Shown one piece after another: positions 8,060 through 15,249 of a stretch of DNA of 40,487 bases. Each line of letters starts with the position of its first letter. The stretch's first letter is position 1. The translations under genes were made by a program, and so were the position numbers. Under the pieces are notes generated by a model. That model saw only the letters and a program-made list of their open reading frames with translations, ran no database searches and was not told the DNA's origin. The stretch is from Desulfobulbaceae bacterium UBA2262 (GTDB lineage: Bacteria > Desulfobacterota > Desulfobulbia > Desulfobulbales > Desulfurivibrionaceae): the NCBI GenBank assembly GCA_002347185.1, contig DDXK01000010.1:58060-98546 (forward strand), written 5' to 3'.

Positions 8060-8974
8060 TCAGAGGCACTCCCGGCGTTGCCCGTGGTATTGGGCGGGGT
8101 CGCTGGGATCCTGGTGGATGATGATATCGGCGCCGGGAAAAGCCTGCTCGATACGCTGCTCAACCTCCTTGGCCGCCTGATGGGCGGCGGAGAGGGGCAG
8201 GCCGCTGTCGAGGTCGAGATGGAGCTGGATGTGCATCACCTGGCCGGCCTGCCGGGTGCGCAGATCATGGATGCCCAGGACCAGCGCATGGGAGAGGGCC
8301 AGGTCGCAGATGGCCTGCCGGGTGGTGTCGGGCAGTTCCCGATCCATGAGAACCTGCATGGCCTCCTGGCCTATCTGCCAGGCGCTGCGCAGGATGTAGG
8401 CGGCAATGCCCGCGGCGCAGAGGGGATCCAAGAGCGGCCAGCCGGCGGAGACGAAGAAGAGGGCGCTGATGCTGGCCGCGTTGGTGAGCAGGTCGGTTTT
8501 GTAGTGCAGGGCATCCGCCTTGATGGCCGTGGAGCCGGTCCGCTTGATCACGTAGGTCTGGAAGGCAAGGAGGAGAAGGGTGGCGATGATGGCGAAGGCC
8601 ATGACCCCGATGCCGACCCCCACCGCCTTCAGGGGTTGTGGGTGGCGCAGCCGCTCCGCCGTCTGCATGAGCAGAAAGAGGGCCGAGCCGCAGATGAAGG
8701 AGGCCTGCCCGAGGCCGGCCAGGGCTTCGGCCTTGCCGTGGCCGAACTGGTGGTCGGCATCCGGTGATTTCAGGGAGTAGCGGACAGCGAGCAGGTTGAT
8801 GAGGGAGGCGGCCGCATCCATGAGCGAATCGACCAGCGAGGCCATCACGCTCAGGGAGCCGGTCATGACCCAGGCCGCCAGCTTCACGGCGATGAGCAGC
8901 AGGGCCGTGGCGGTGGAGGCATAGGTGGCGAGGCGAAGCAGATCGGCGGTGGCGAGGGCTGGTTGTCGGGGCAT
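8060..8974 (-). CDS. fieF: Cation diffusion facilitator, FieF/YiiP type (Zn/Fe/Cd exporter)
   Basis: A 304-residue inner-membrane protein of normal CDF length with six predicted transmembrane helices and a cytoplasmic C-terminal metallochaperone-like domain. The transport-site residues match YiiP/FieF: Asp49 and Asp53 in VDSLMD, and His157 and Asp161 in HYKTD. The segment DADHQFGHGKAEALAGL is the FieF hallmark. Members exchange protons for Zn2+, Fe2+ or Cd2+; the ligand set DD-HD fits Zn/Cd with possible Fe. It follows the MscS gene with a 23-nt gap, so the two may share a transcript. The start at 8974 gives the family length. Confidence 0.9.
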   Translation of the reverse strand: MPRQPALATADLLRLATYASTATALLLIAVKLAAWVMTGSLSVMASLVDSLMDAAASLINLLAVRYSLKSPDADHQFGHGKAEALAGLGQASFICGSALFLLMQTAERLRHPQPLKAVGVGIGVMAFAIIATLLLLAFQTYVIKRTGSTAIKADALHYKTDLLTNAASISALFFVSAGWPLLDPLCAAGIAAYILRSAWQIGQEAMQVLMDRELPDTTRQAICDLALSHALVLGIHDLRTRQAGQVMHIQLHLDLDSGLPLSAAHQAAKEVEQRIEQAFPGADIIIHQDPSDPAQYHGQRRECL

Positions 8975-8997
8975 GGGCTGGTTGGCGGGATATTTTT

Positions 8998-9828
8998 TCA
9001 GAAGGATCTGGGCGGGGCTGCCATGGTCACCACCCGCTGCGGAAAGGGAATGCTGATTTCTGCCTTGCCCAGGGCCTTGTAGACGGCCAGGTTCACCGCG
9101 TGCAGGGTTTCGATGTATTTTTTCGTGGGCGCCCAGAAGCGATAGTCGATGGTGATGGCGGAATCGCCGAAGCCGCCGATGCCGATCTGGGGCGGGGGGC
9201 CTTCCTGCAGCTCGGCAAAGGCCGCGATCGCCTCGCCGATGACCAGGATCGCCCGCTCCGGGTCGTCGCTGTAACTGATGCCCACCTTGCCTTCGGCGAT
9301 CCGGTAGCCGTTGGAGTTATGGAGGATCTCCCCGACGATCTGTTTGTTGGGGATGGTGATGATGACGCCGTCCTCGGTGCGCAGGGTGATGTGGGAGAGC
9401 TGCACCGAATCCACCACTCCGAAGACCCCGGCCACCTCAATGGTGTCGCCCACGACAAAGGGCCGGCCGAGGATGATGGCCAGGCCGGCGCCGTAGTTGG
9501 AGAGCGGGCCCTGAATCGCGTAGGTTGCTCCGAAGGCGGCGGCGCCGATGGCGGCCACGAAGGGGGTGATGGTGATGCCGAACTTGCTGAGGGCGATGAT
9601 CACCGCAAAGGCGATCACCACGATCTTGCCGATGGAGGCGAGGAAATGGCTCAGGGTGATGTCGAGCTTCTTTTTTTCGCAGAGCTTGACGATGAAAAGG
9701 GAGATGCGGTTGCCGACGTAGACGCCGGCGATGAGCACGATGATGGCGCCGATCACCTGGAAGCTGTAATCGACGAAGAACTCGATCACCTTGTTGATCA
9801 GGGTCTGCAGGGTTTCCATTTGCTCCAT
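8998..9828 (-). CDS. Small-conductance mechanosensitive channel, MscS family
   Basis: About 276 residues with three transmembrane helices, the last being the Gly/Ala-rich pore helix AAIGAAAFGATYAIQGPLSN, followed by the MscS beta-domain (FVVGDTIEV, then IPNKQIVG) and the alpha/beta C-terminus ending in SIPFPQRVV. It should release solutes on hypo-osmotic shock as a heptamer in the inner membrane. I chose the ATG at 9828 because GGAG lies about 9 nt before it; an in-frame ATG at 9879 would add 17 polar residues and has no clear ribosome site. It lies between a CmoA-like methyltransferase and a FieF-type exporter. Confidence 0.92.
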   Translation of the reverse strand: MEQMETLQTLINKVIEFFVDYSFQVIGAIIVLIAGVYVGNRISLFIVKLCEKKKLDITLSHFLASIGKIVVIAFAVIIALSKFGITITPFVAAIGAAAFGATYAIQGPLSNYGAGLAIILGRPFVVGDTIEVAGVFGVVDSVQLSHITLRTEDGVIITIPNKQIVGEILHNSNGYRIAEGKVGISYSDDPERAILVIGEAIAAFAELQEGPPPQIGIGGFGDSAITIDYRFWAPTKKYIETLHAVNLAVYKALGKAEISIPFPQRVVTMAAPPRSF

Positions 9829-9939
9829 GGGTTCTTTCTCCATTCTCTGCGCCGCCGAGTTTTTTGCCTCTCTGTCCATGATAGAGGGGAAGGGACGGGA
9901 AAGGCAAGGCGCAAAAGGGAAAGGGCGGGGGGAGGCGCT

Positions 9940-10647
9940 CTATTTGATGGCGAGAAAGCCCTCGAAGCAGAGGTATTTCATCACCGAGACGATATCCACG
10001 AACCCGGCCCTTTTCATGAGGTCGAGGTTGCCCTGGGTGGAGAAAGGCTCGAGGATTCCCTTGAGGCTGCGCGCCTTGTTGATGATCTCCTCCGGGGAAT
10101 AGCCCCGCTCGATCTTGTAGTCGGTGTAGAGGCCGGTCATGATGTCCTGAAAACGTGCGTCGCAGGCGCGCACCTTTTCAAAGAGGATGAAGGCGCCGCC
10201 CCAGTTCAGGCTCTGGTAGATGGTGTCGAAGAGCTGCTGCCGCTGGCTGGGCCGGATGAACTGGATCAGGTAGTGGGAGACGATGAAATCTGATTTTTCA
10301 TAGGCGCAGCCGAGGACATCGTCGTGGAGAAAATTGAGGTTGTCCCGCTGGTACTTGCGCCGGGCGAAGGCGACCATTTCCGCCTCCTTTTCGATGCCGA
10401 CAAAGGTGGCCCCGCGAAAATGGTGATGGCCGGCCAGCCTCTCCGAGAGGGTGCCGCAGGAGGAGCCGAGCTCGTAGCAGACCGAGTCCTCCTTGACGAA
10501 ATAGTCGCTCAGCTTGACGATCAGGTCGTGGCTTTCCCGGTAGAAGGGAATCGATTTCTCCACATGCGCCTCGAAGCGTTCCGCCACCTCGCCGGAAAAG
10601 GCCCAGTTTGCGTTGGCGGCGCGAATGCCGTCTCCTGTCCTGTCCAT
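9940..10647 (-). CDS. CmoA-like SAM-dependent methyltransferase-fold protein
   Basis: A 235-residue class I SAM-binding protein (ELGSSCGTLSERLA as motif I, then FVGIEKE). Overall order resembles CmoA, the carboxy-SAM synthase of tRNA wobble uridine modification: FYRESHDLI near the start, LNFLHDDVL, HYLIQFI, GGAFILFEKVR and the C-terminal FEGFLAIK. An arginine in the KARSL segment lines up with the CmoA arginine that contacts the carboxylate of carboxy-SAM. No cmoB is visible nearby, and divergence is considerable, so it may be a CmoA paralogue with another substrate. It begins 18 nt after the CAP-domain gene and is likely in its operon. Confidence 0.62.
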   Translation of the reverse strand: MDRTGDGIRAANANWAFSGEVAERFEAHVEKSIPFYRESHDLIVKLSDYFVKEDSVCYELGSSCGTLSERLAGHHHFRGATFVGIEKEAEMVAFARRKYQRDNLNFLHDDVLGCAYEKSDFIVSHYLIQFIRPSQRQQLFDTIYQSLNWGGAFILFEKVRACDARFQDIMTGLYTDYKIERGYSPEEIINKARSLKGILEPFSTQGNLDLMKRAGFVDIVSVMKYLCFEGFLAIK

Positions 10648-10665
10648 TTCCGGCCTCGCCGTCGG

Positions 10666-11265
10666 CTAATAGGGCTTGCGGCCGACGATGTTGCCGGCCG
10701 GCGCGTAGTTGCAGACCCAGACCTGGGACTGGTCGCCGCAGATGGCCTGGGCGCAGCCGAGCTCGCTGGTGGTCCGCCAGACCATCTGGGTGTAATGGCC
10801 GCAGCTTTGGCCGCGTGGAGCCTTGCAGCTGTTGTGCCGGTGGGAGTACCATTTTTTTTCCCCACCCCAGGCGGCGACCACCTCTTTCGCCGTGATTTGC
10901 TGCCGGCTGTTTTTCCAGAGCCAGTTGCCGGAAGCGTCCCGCCGGGTCGCGGTTCGTTTGCCGCTGGCCCAGTAGAGATTTTCCCCGACTCCGCTTCCGG
11001 CAGGGCTGTGGCGCATGACGCAGCCTTCTTTTTCGAGGGTGGCGGCCCATTGCTCCGCCCGTTTCTCCAGTTTTTTCGACCAGCGCAAGGGGGGCACACC
11101 GACTTCGGCCCGCCAGACATTGTGTTCTTTGACCATGCTCATCGCGTCCACCTTTCCGGTCTGGCCCGCCGCGCAGCCCGCAGAAAGGAGGAGGGCCAGA
11201 CCGGAAAGGAGGGCCGTCCCCCAGCGGGTGGCCGGACCACCGCCTATCTTCTGTTGAGGTTGCAT
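10666..11265 (-). CDS. CAP-domain (SCP/PR-1) lipoprotein
   Basis: A 199-residue exported protein. After a short basic N-terminus a hydrophobic stretch ends in LLLSAGC, a good lipobox, so a lipid anchor is expected. The rest is a CAP domain: HNVWRAEVGVPPLRW, GENLYWAS and GHYTQMVWRTTSELGCA supply the conserved His, Glu and second His of the cavity. The end, VWVCNYAPAGNIVGRKPY, is also typical. Bacterial CAP proteins bind lipids or act in the envelope, but the molecular role is usually unknown. The start ATG at 11265 overlaps the upstream 65-residue gene by 22 nt. The frame remains open upstream, but that extension is the shadow of the small gene. Confidence 0.88.
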   Translation of the reverse strand: MQPQQKIGGGPATRWGTALLSGLALLLSAGCAAGQTGKVDAMSMVKEHNVWRAEVGVPPLRWSKKLEKRAEQWAATLEKEGCVMRHSPAGSGVGENLYWASGKRTATRRDASGNWLWKNSRQQITAKEVVAAWGGEKKWYSHRHNSCKAPRGQSCGHYTQMVWRTTSELGCAQAICGDQSQVWVCNYAPAGNIVGRKPY

Positions 11266-11441
11266 TGGTCCACCTGGCTGATGGCGGTGTCGAGATTTTT
11301 GAAGAAGATCCGGGCCTCGCGGCTGTCCGGGTCGCGCTGCAGCTCTCCCTCGTAAAAGGCAAAGAGCCTGGTGGTGACATGGAAGAGCTCGTCTTCGGAG
11401 AGGGAGCCGAGGGCGTCCCATATTTCGGCGGTTGTTTTCAT
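11244..11441 (-). CDS. Conserved-looking 65-residue protein of unknown function
   Basis: A small acidic protein starting MKTTAEIWDALGSL and ending QVDQCNLNRR. It appears helical, and the mixture of DELFHVTTRLFAFYE and ARIFFKNLDTA looks like a two- or three-helix bundle. I do not recognise a named family. Evidence that it is real: good amino-acid composition, a strong candidate promoter immediately upstream, and a 22-nt overlap with the downstream CAP-domain gene. An in-frame start at 11501 lies upstream of the -10 and is unlikely to be used. No strong ribosome site is visible before the ATG at 11441. Confidence 0.6.
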   Translation of the reverse strand: MKTTAEIWDALGSLSEDELFHVTTRLFAFYEGELQRDPDSREARIFFKNLDTAISQVDQCNLNRR

Positions 11442-11474
11442 GGGCAAGCAAAGGGTTGGCGTGTTTGGGGTGTG

Positions 11475-11487
11475 GTGGTCGGACCAC
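11475..11487. promoter_or_regulatory. FadR-like palindrome overlapping the transcription start
   Basis: GTGGTCGGACCAC is a perfect inverted repeat of 6 bp around one central base. Its core TGGTCnGACCA equals the core of the E. coli FadR (GntR family) operator consensus. It starts 2 bp downstream of the -10 hexamer of the small-gene/CAP operon, the place where a repressor would block initiation. Confidence 0.45.
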
Positions 11488-11489
11488 GC

Positions 11490-11518
11490 ATCATAGCCCA
11501 AGCCGGCTGAATGGTCAA
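11490..11518 (-). promoter_or_regulatory. Sigma-70 promoter for the 65-residue gene, CAP lipoprotein and CmoA-like gene
   Basis: On the minus strand TTGACC (11513-11518) is followed by a 17-nt spacer and TATGAT (11490-11495), each five of six matches to consensus. The leader would be about 40 nt. Confidence 0.6.
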
Positions 11519-11543
11519 TTGGCAGCCGTGGGCGGCCTGGCGG

Positions 11544-11924
11544 TTATTTCTTTCGGTCGAGCAGGCTGGCCAGCCCGGAAAAAGGGGAGTGGGAGGCCTG
11601 CGCCCCCTGCTCCGCTCCGGCCCGCAAGGGTGCACAGGCCTCGGCCACCGCTTCTCTGCCATGCTCGTTGTCGTGGCAGTAGAGGCAGAGCAGCTCCCAG
11701 TTGCTGCCGTCGGCCGGATTGTTGTCGTGGTTGTGGTCCTTGTGGTGGACGGTGAGGTCACGCACCTTCCGGCCGGAAAAGTCCCTGCCGCAACGGGCGC
11801 AGATCCAGGGGAAGAGCTTGAGGGCCTTTTCGCGGTAGCCCTGCTGCCGCAGCTCCCGTTCGCGTTCGGCCGCAGGGAGGAGCTGCTCCTTTCCTGCCGG
11901 ATCTGGCGCGGTTTTTCCTGGCAT
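11544..11924 (-). CDS. yajD: HNH nuclease-fold protein, YajD family
   Basis: A 126-residue protein very like E. coli YajD: GYREKALKLFPWICARCGRDF, then LTVHHKDHNHDNNPADGSNWELLCLYCHDNEH. The CxxC and CxxCH-like pairs bind structural zinc, and VHH..DH..N forms the HNH metal site. Note that LCLYCH is part of the zinc ribbon here, not a c-type heme site, since there is no signal peptide. The biological role of YajD is not known. The N-terminal 25 residues and the C-terminal 30 residues are longer and less conserved. A ribosome site (GAGGAG) precedes the ATG; the gene lies 18 nt after the small lipoprotein gene and is probably in the hisD operon. Confidence 0.88.
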   Translation of the reverse strand: MPGKTAPDPAGKEQLLPAAERERELRQQGYREKALKLFPWICARCGRDFSGRKVRDLTVHHKDHNHDNNPADGSNWELLCLYCHDNEHGREAVAEACAPLRAGAEQGAQASHSPFSGLASLLDRKK

Positions 11925-11942
11925 CGCGGACTCCTCTTTTTC

Positions 11943-12215
11943 TTACTTGAGGCCGGTGCTGGTGAAGGCCATGGTTTTGTCGGCCAAAAACAGCACAGTG
12001 ATGTTTCTGGCCTCCTCGCCCCAGACGCAGTTTTTGACGCCCATGGCGTCGCTGCAGGTGTCCGGGCTGCCCAGGATGCCGATCACCTCGCTGTATTCCA
12101 TGCCGACCTTCAGCCTGGCGTAGTTTTCCATGGAGAGTTTGCTGCAGCCGGCAACAAAAAAGAGGCCGGACAGCAGGGCCACTGCGAAGAGTCTGGTGAG
12201 TTTGCGCATGGTCAT
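11943..12215 (-). CDS. Small lipoprotein, DUF3862/BamE-like fold
   Basis: A 90-residue protein with a type II signal peptide: the hydrophobic stretch ends in FVAGC at residues about 20-24. The remainder, ENYARLKVGMEYSEVIGILG followed by CSDAMGVKNCVWG, matches the pattern of DUF3862/SmpA-BamE-like small lipoproteins, in which KVGMxxxEVxxILGxP is the hallmark turn. Two cysteines about 10 residues apart could form a disulfide. Function is unknown. The ATG at 12215 overlaps the hisD stop (ATGA); a second ATG at 12209 has better spacing to AAAGGA. The gene lies between hisD and yajD. Confidence 0.75.
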   Translation of the reverse strand: MTMRKLTRLFAVALLSGLFFVAGCSKLSMENYARLKVGMEYSEVIGILGSPDTCSDAMGVKNCVWGEEARNITVLFLADKTMAFTSTGLK

Positions 12216-13537
12216 CTTCCTTTCTTCTCGATGTGGTTGGTGCGGATGGCCGCCGATTTGGCATGGGCGGTGAGGCCTTCCAGGTTCGCCAGCCTCTGGA
12301 TATGGGGGCTGTCTGCGCTGAGGGCGGCCTGGGAATAAGCGATCAGGCTCGATTTTTTCACAAAGGTTTCCACGCCCAGGGCCGAGGAGAAGCGGGCCGT
12401 GCCCATGGTCGGCAGCACATGATTGGGGCCGGCCAGATAGTCGCCGGCCGATTCCGGGGTGTGGCGGCCCAAAAAGATGGCCCCGGCGTGCCGGATTCTG
12501 GTCAGCCATTCAAAGGGCTCGGCGATCATCAGCTCCAGATGCTCGGCGGCAATCTCGTTGGCCAGCACGATGGCCTCTTCAAGCTCGCGGGCAACGAGGA
12601 GCACCCCCCGTTCGCTGAGCGATTTTCGGGCGATTTCGGCCCTGGAAAGCTCGGCCAGCTGCTTTTCCAGCTCGGAGGCGATCCGCGCCGCCATGTCCGG
12701 TTCGGTGGCGATGCAGATCGCCAAGGCCTGCGGGTCGTGTTCGGCCTGGGCCAGCATGTCGGCGGCGATATAGGAGGGCTCCGCCGTTTCGTCGGCAATG
12801 ATCAGCACCTCGCTGGGGCCGGCGATCATGTCGATGCGCACCCGGCCGGAAACCTGGCGCTTGGCCTCGGTGACATACTGGTTACCCGGCCCGACGATCA
12901 CATCCACGGCCGGCACCGTCTCAGTGCCATAGGCCAGGGCGGCGATGGCCCAGGCGCTGCCCGCCTTGTAGATTTCCGTGATGCCGATTTCCTGGGCGGC
13001 CACCAGCAGGGCCGGGTTCACCTTGCCCTCCGCGTCGGCCGGGGTCATCATGACCCTCCGCGCCACCCCGGCGATGGCGGCGGGGATGCCGTTCATCAGC
13101 ACCGAGGAAACCAGCGGGGTCTTGCCGCCCTGGCCGCCCGGCACATAGAGGCCGGCGGAATCCACCGGGTGGACGAGGCGGCCGGTAATGGCGCCGTCGT
13201 CGCGGGTCATCAACCAGGATTGTTCCTTTTCCCGTTCGTGGAAGAGATAGACCCGCTCGATGGCCAGCTCCAGGGTCTCCATGAAGGCGTCGTCCACCTG
13301 GCTGAAGGCCTCGGTGAGCTCCTCCTCGCTGACCCGCAGCCGCTCAATGGCCATGGCCGGGGAGTCGAATTTGCGGGTGTAGTCGATGAGCGCCGCGTCG
13401 CCGCGGGCGCGGACCTCGGCGATGATCTCGGCGACCGTCTGCCGGCAGGTGCTGTCCGCGAGCTGGAAGCGGTCACTTAAGTTGTGCAGTATCCGCCTGC
13501 CTTCATCCGAGGCAGTGCTGACCGGGGTGATGATCAT
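12212..13537 (-). CDS. hisD: Histidinol dehydrogenase
   Basis: A 441-residue cytoplasmic enzyme that oxidises L-histidinol to L-histidine in two NAD-dependent steps, the end of histidine synthesis. Family signatures are plain: YVPGGQGGKTPLVSSVLMN, GPGNQYVTEAKRQV, GPSEVLIIADE, AEHDPQA for zinc and substrate binding, and GPNHVLPTMGTARFSS near the C-terminus. The ATG at 13537 is preceded by AAGAGGAA and gives the normal length; a longer frame to 13759 has no support. No other his gene is nearby, so histidine genes are scattered here. It is followed by two small genes with a 4-nt overlap. Confidence 0.97.
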   Translation of the reverse strand: MIITPVSTASDEGRRILHNLSDRFQLADSTCRQTVAEIIAEVRARGDAALIDYTRKFDSPAMAIERLRVSEEELTEAFSQVDDAFMETLELAIERVYLFHEREKEQSWLMTRDDGAITGRLVHPVDSAGLYVPGGQGGKTPLVSSVLMNGIPAAIAGVARRVMMTPADAEGKVNPALLVAAQEIGITEIYKAGSAWAIAALAYGTETVPAVDVIVGPGNQYVTEAKRQVSGRVRIDMIAGPSEVLIIADETAEPSYIAADMLAQAEHDPQALAICIATEPDMAARIASELEKQLAELSRAEIARKSLSERGVLLVARELEEAIVLANEIAAEHLELMIAEPFEWLTRIRHAGAIFLGRHTPESAGDYLAGPNHVLPTMGTARFSSALGVETFVKKSSLIAYSQAALSADSPHIQRLANLEGLTAHAKSAAIRTNHIEKKGR

Positions 13538-13618
13538 GGGGGTTCCTCTTGGCTCTTCGGGAATGGGGCTGCAGCGGTCGGTGGAGATGGGGCGGAGCGC
13601 GCAGCCGTGACTGCTCTC

Positions 13619-13627
13619 TCTATACCA
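13619..13627 (-). promoter_or_regulatory. Candidate extended -10 promoter for hisD
   Basis: On the minus strand TGGTATAGA has the TGn extension and TATAGA (five of six). It would give a leader of about 75-80 nt. No clear -35 is visible. Confidence 0.35.
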
Positions 13628-13676
13628 GCGTTTTCCCGGGAAGAAAAGTGATGCTCTCGGAAAAGAGAATTTTTTC

Positions 13677-13716
13677 GCGCAAAGGCGCGCTGTTTCCTTA
13701 CGGCGCGCCTTTGCGC
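13677..13716. repeat. 14-bp perfect inverted repeat between hisD and the MFS gene
   Basis: The arms GCGCAAAGGCGCGC (13677-13690) and its exact complement (13703-13716) enclose a 12-nt loop. It sits between the two divergent promoters, in a region without a gene. There is no U-tract on either side, so it is not a standard terminator. It may be a regulator site or a dispersed palindromic element. Confidence 0.6.
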
Positions 13717-13758
13717 CCCCTGTCTCTCCGGAAGGATGCCCTGCCGCTTTGCTTGTCA

Positions 13759-13787
13759 TTGCAAGGCGGCGGGCAAACTGCTATCCT
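13759..13787 (+). promoter_or_regulatory. Candidate sigma-70 promoter for the MFS gene
   Basis: TTGCAA (13759-13764), 17-nt spacer, TATCCT (13782-13787); each four of six. It lies about 35 nt upstream of the MFS start. Confidence 0.35.
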
Positions 13788-13821
13788 GGTCCTTTTTAGT
13801 CCCTCGCCAGGAGAGCAAGCC

Positions 13822-15201
13822 ATGCTCCGTTCCTACCTGGGCGCCCTGCGGGAGCTGCCGGCCCCGCCCCGCCTTTTTCTGCTTTTTACCGCGGTCAACG
13901 TCTTTTCCTGGCAGTGCATCGCCGGGCAGGCCCTGGTCCTTTTTGCCCGCGCCGTGGAGATGCCGCCGGCCTGGGTGGGGCTGCTCCTTTCCTTTTTGCC
14001 CATTTCCATGGTTCTGGTGGTCTTCGCCGTGCCGCTGGTGGCATGGCTGGGGCCGAAAAAGCTGCTTCTTTCCACCTGGCTGGCGAGAAACTTCCTGGCC
14101 ATGACGGTTTTTCTCCTGCCCTGGGCCATGGAGCGCTGGGGGCAGGCGGCGGGTTGGCAGGTCCTCCTTTTCGCCACCCTGGCCTTTTCCCTGGTCCGGG
14201 CCGTGGGGGTGGGGGGCTGGTATCCCTGGCTGCACGAACTCGTGCCCCGGCCGCTGCTCGGCTCCTACTTTGCCGTTGAAACCGCCATGAGCCAGGTGAT
14301 CGCGATCCTGCTCGCCCTGGGCATGGCGCGGATTCTCTCTTCTGGCGCCGGTCTGGGCCGCTTTTTCTGGATTTACGCGGCCGGCATCGGTGCCGGGCTG
14401 GCCAGCGTCATCCTCATCGCCAGAATTCCGGGCGGGGCGATGCCCCTGGCCGCGGGAGGCCCGGCAGAGGTCCGGCCGCTCAAGCTGCGGCAGGCCCTGG
14501 CCGATCGTGACTATCGCCGCTTTTTTCTGTTCTCCATGCTGGGGGTCGCCTCCCTGATGTGGTTGAACGCGGCCTCGGTGATGTACCTGCGCGACGTCCT
14601 CCTCTATTCCGAGGCGAGGATCATGCTGCTTCTGGCCGCCGGGGGCATCGGGGTGGCCTGCACTGTCCGTTTCTGGGGGAGGGCGGCGGATCGCTTCGGC
14701 AGCGTGCCGGCCATGATCCAGCTTCTTGGCGCGCACGCTCTCTTCGCCTTTTCCTGGCTGGCCCTCTTGCCGGCCAGTTCCTGCAGCGGCCTGCTCTCCC
14801 TGCCTATCATCGTTTGCACCACCATTTTCAACGCCGCCTTCACCATGGTCAGCGCCCGCGGCATGCTCTGCCGGGTGGGGGAGGAGGGGCGGGTCGCCTA
14901 CACCAGCCTCTGGATCCTCGGGGTTTCCGCGGCCAACGGCCTGCCGCCGATTCTGGCCGGCCTGCTCATCGATTTTTTTGGCCTGGCCGGGTTCCGGCTC
15001 TGCTTTCTTCTCGCCGGCGGCCTGGGGCTCGCGGCGACGGCGTGCATGTTTTCCCTGCCCCCCGAGGAGGGCAAGCCGCCCCTGCACGAACTCCACCACC
15101 TGATCCGCCCGGGTCAGCCTCTGCGTTCCCTGGGCAGGGTCTTCTGGATCACCTTGGGCTTCTGGGAAAAAGAAGGGAGGGGGGGCGGCCGGCGCGGTTG
15201 A
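13822..15201 (+). CDS. Major facilitator superfamily transporter, substrate unknown
   Basis: A 459-residue inner-membrane protein with about twelve transmembrane helices in two halves joined by a polar loop near residues 205-240 (RPLKLRQALADRDYRRFF). The second half starts with FFLFSMLGVASLMWLNAASVMYLRDVLLYSE. The sequence resembles MFS_1-type permeases of uncertain specificity. I see no motif that fixes the substrate. The ATG at 13822 has AGGAGAG 8-9 nt upstream. The gene is monocistronic, divergent from hisD and convergent with the response regulator gene. The open frame upstream of 13822 is not hydrophobic and is not part of the protein. Confidence 0.85.
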   Translation: MLRSYLGALRELPAPPRLFLLFTAVNVFSWQCIAGQALVLFARAVEMPPAWVGLLLSFLPISMVLVVFAVPLVAWLGPKKLLLSTWLARNFLAMTVFLLPWAMERWGQAAGWQVLLFATLAFSLVRAVGVGGWYPWLHELVPRPLLGSYFAVETAMSQVIAILLALGMARILSSGAGLGRFFWIYAAGIGAGLASVILIARIPGGAMPLAAGGPAEVRPLKLRQALADRDYRRFFLFSMLGVASLMWLNAASVMYLRDVLLYSEARIMLLLAAGGIGVACTVRFWGRAADRFGSVPAMIQLLGAHALFAFSWLALLPASSCSGLLSLPIIVCTTIFNAAFTMVSARGMLCRVGEEGRVAYTSLWILGVSAANGLPPILAGLLIDFFGLAGFRLCFLLAGGLGLAATACMFSLPPEEGKPPLHELHHLIRPGQPLRSLGRVFWITLGFWEKEGRGGGRRG

Positions 15202-15249
15202 GCCGGCAGGGGAAAAAGGCGTGCGCAGCGCCTGGCCGGGCTATTTTTT
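15201..15249 (+). terminator. Candidate terminator after the MFS gene
   Basis: An imperfect stem of AGCC-GGC-AGG with CCT-GGCC-GGGCT (15201-15210 and 15231-15242) is followed by ATTTTTTC. It overlaps the last base of the MFS stop and the stop of the convergent response regulator gene. Confidence 0.45.

Noticed and set aside
11544..11924. CLYCH in YajD as a c-type heme site
   Set aside because: The protein has no signal peptide and the motif belongs to the zinc-bound HNH region.
13756..15099. 447-codon minus-strand frame opposite the MFS permease
   Set aside because: Charged, low-complexity antisense frame; the plus strand has a clear twelve-helix transporter and ribosome site.
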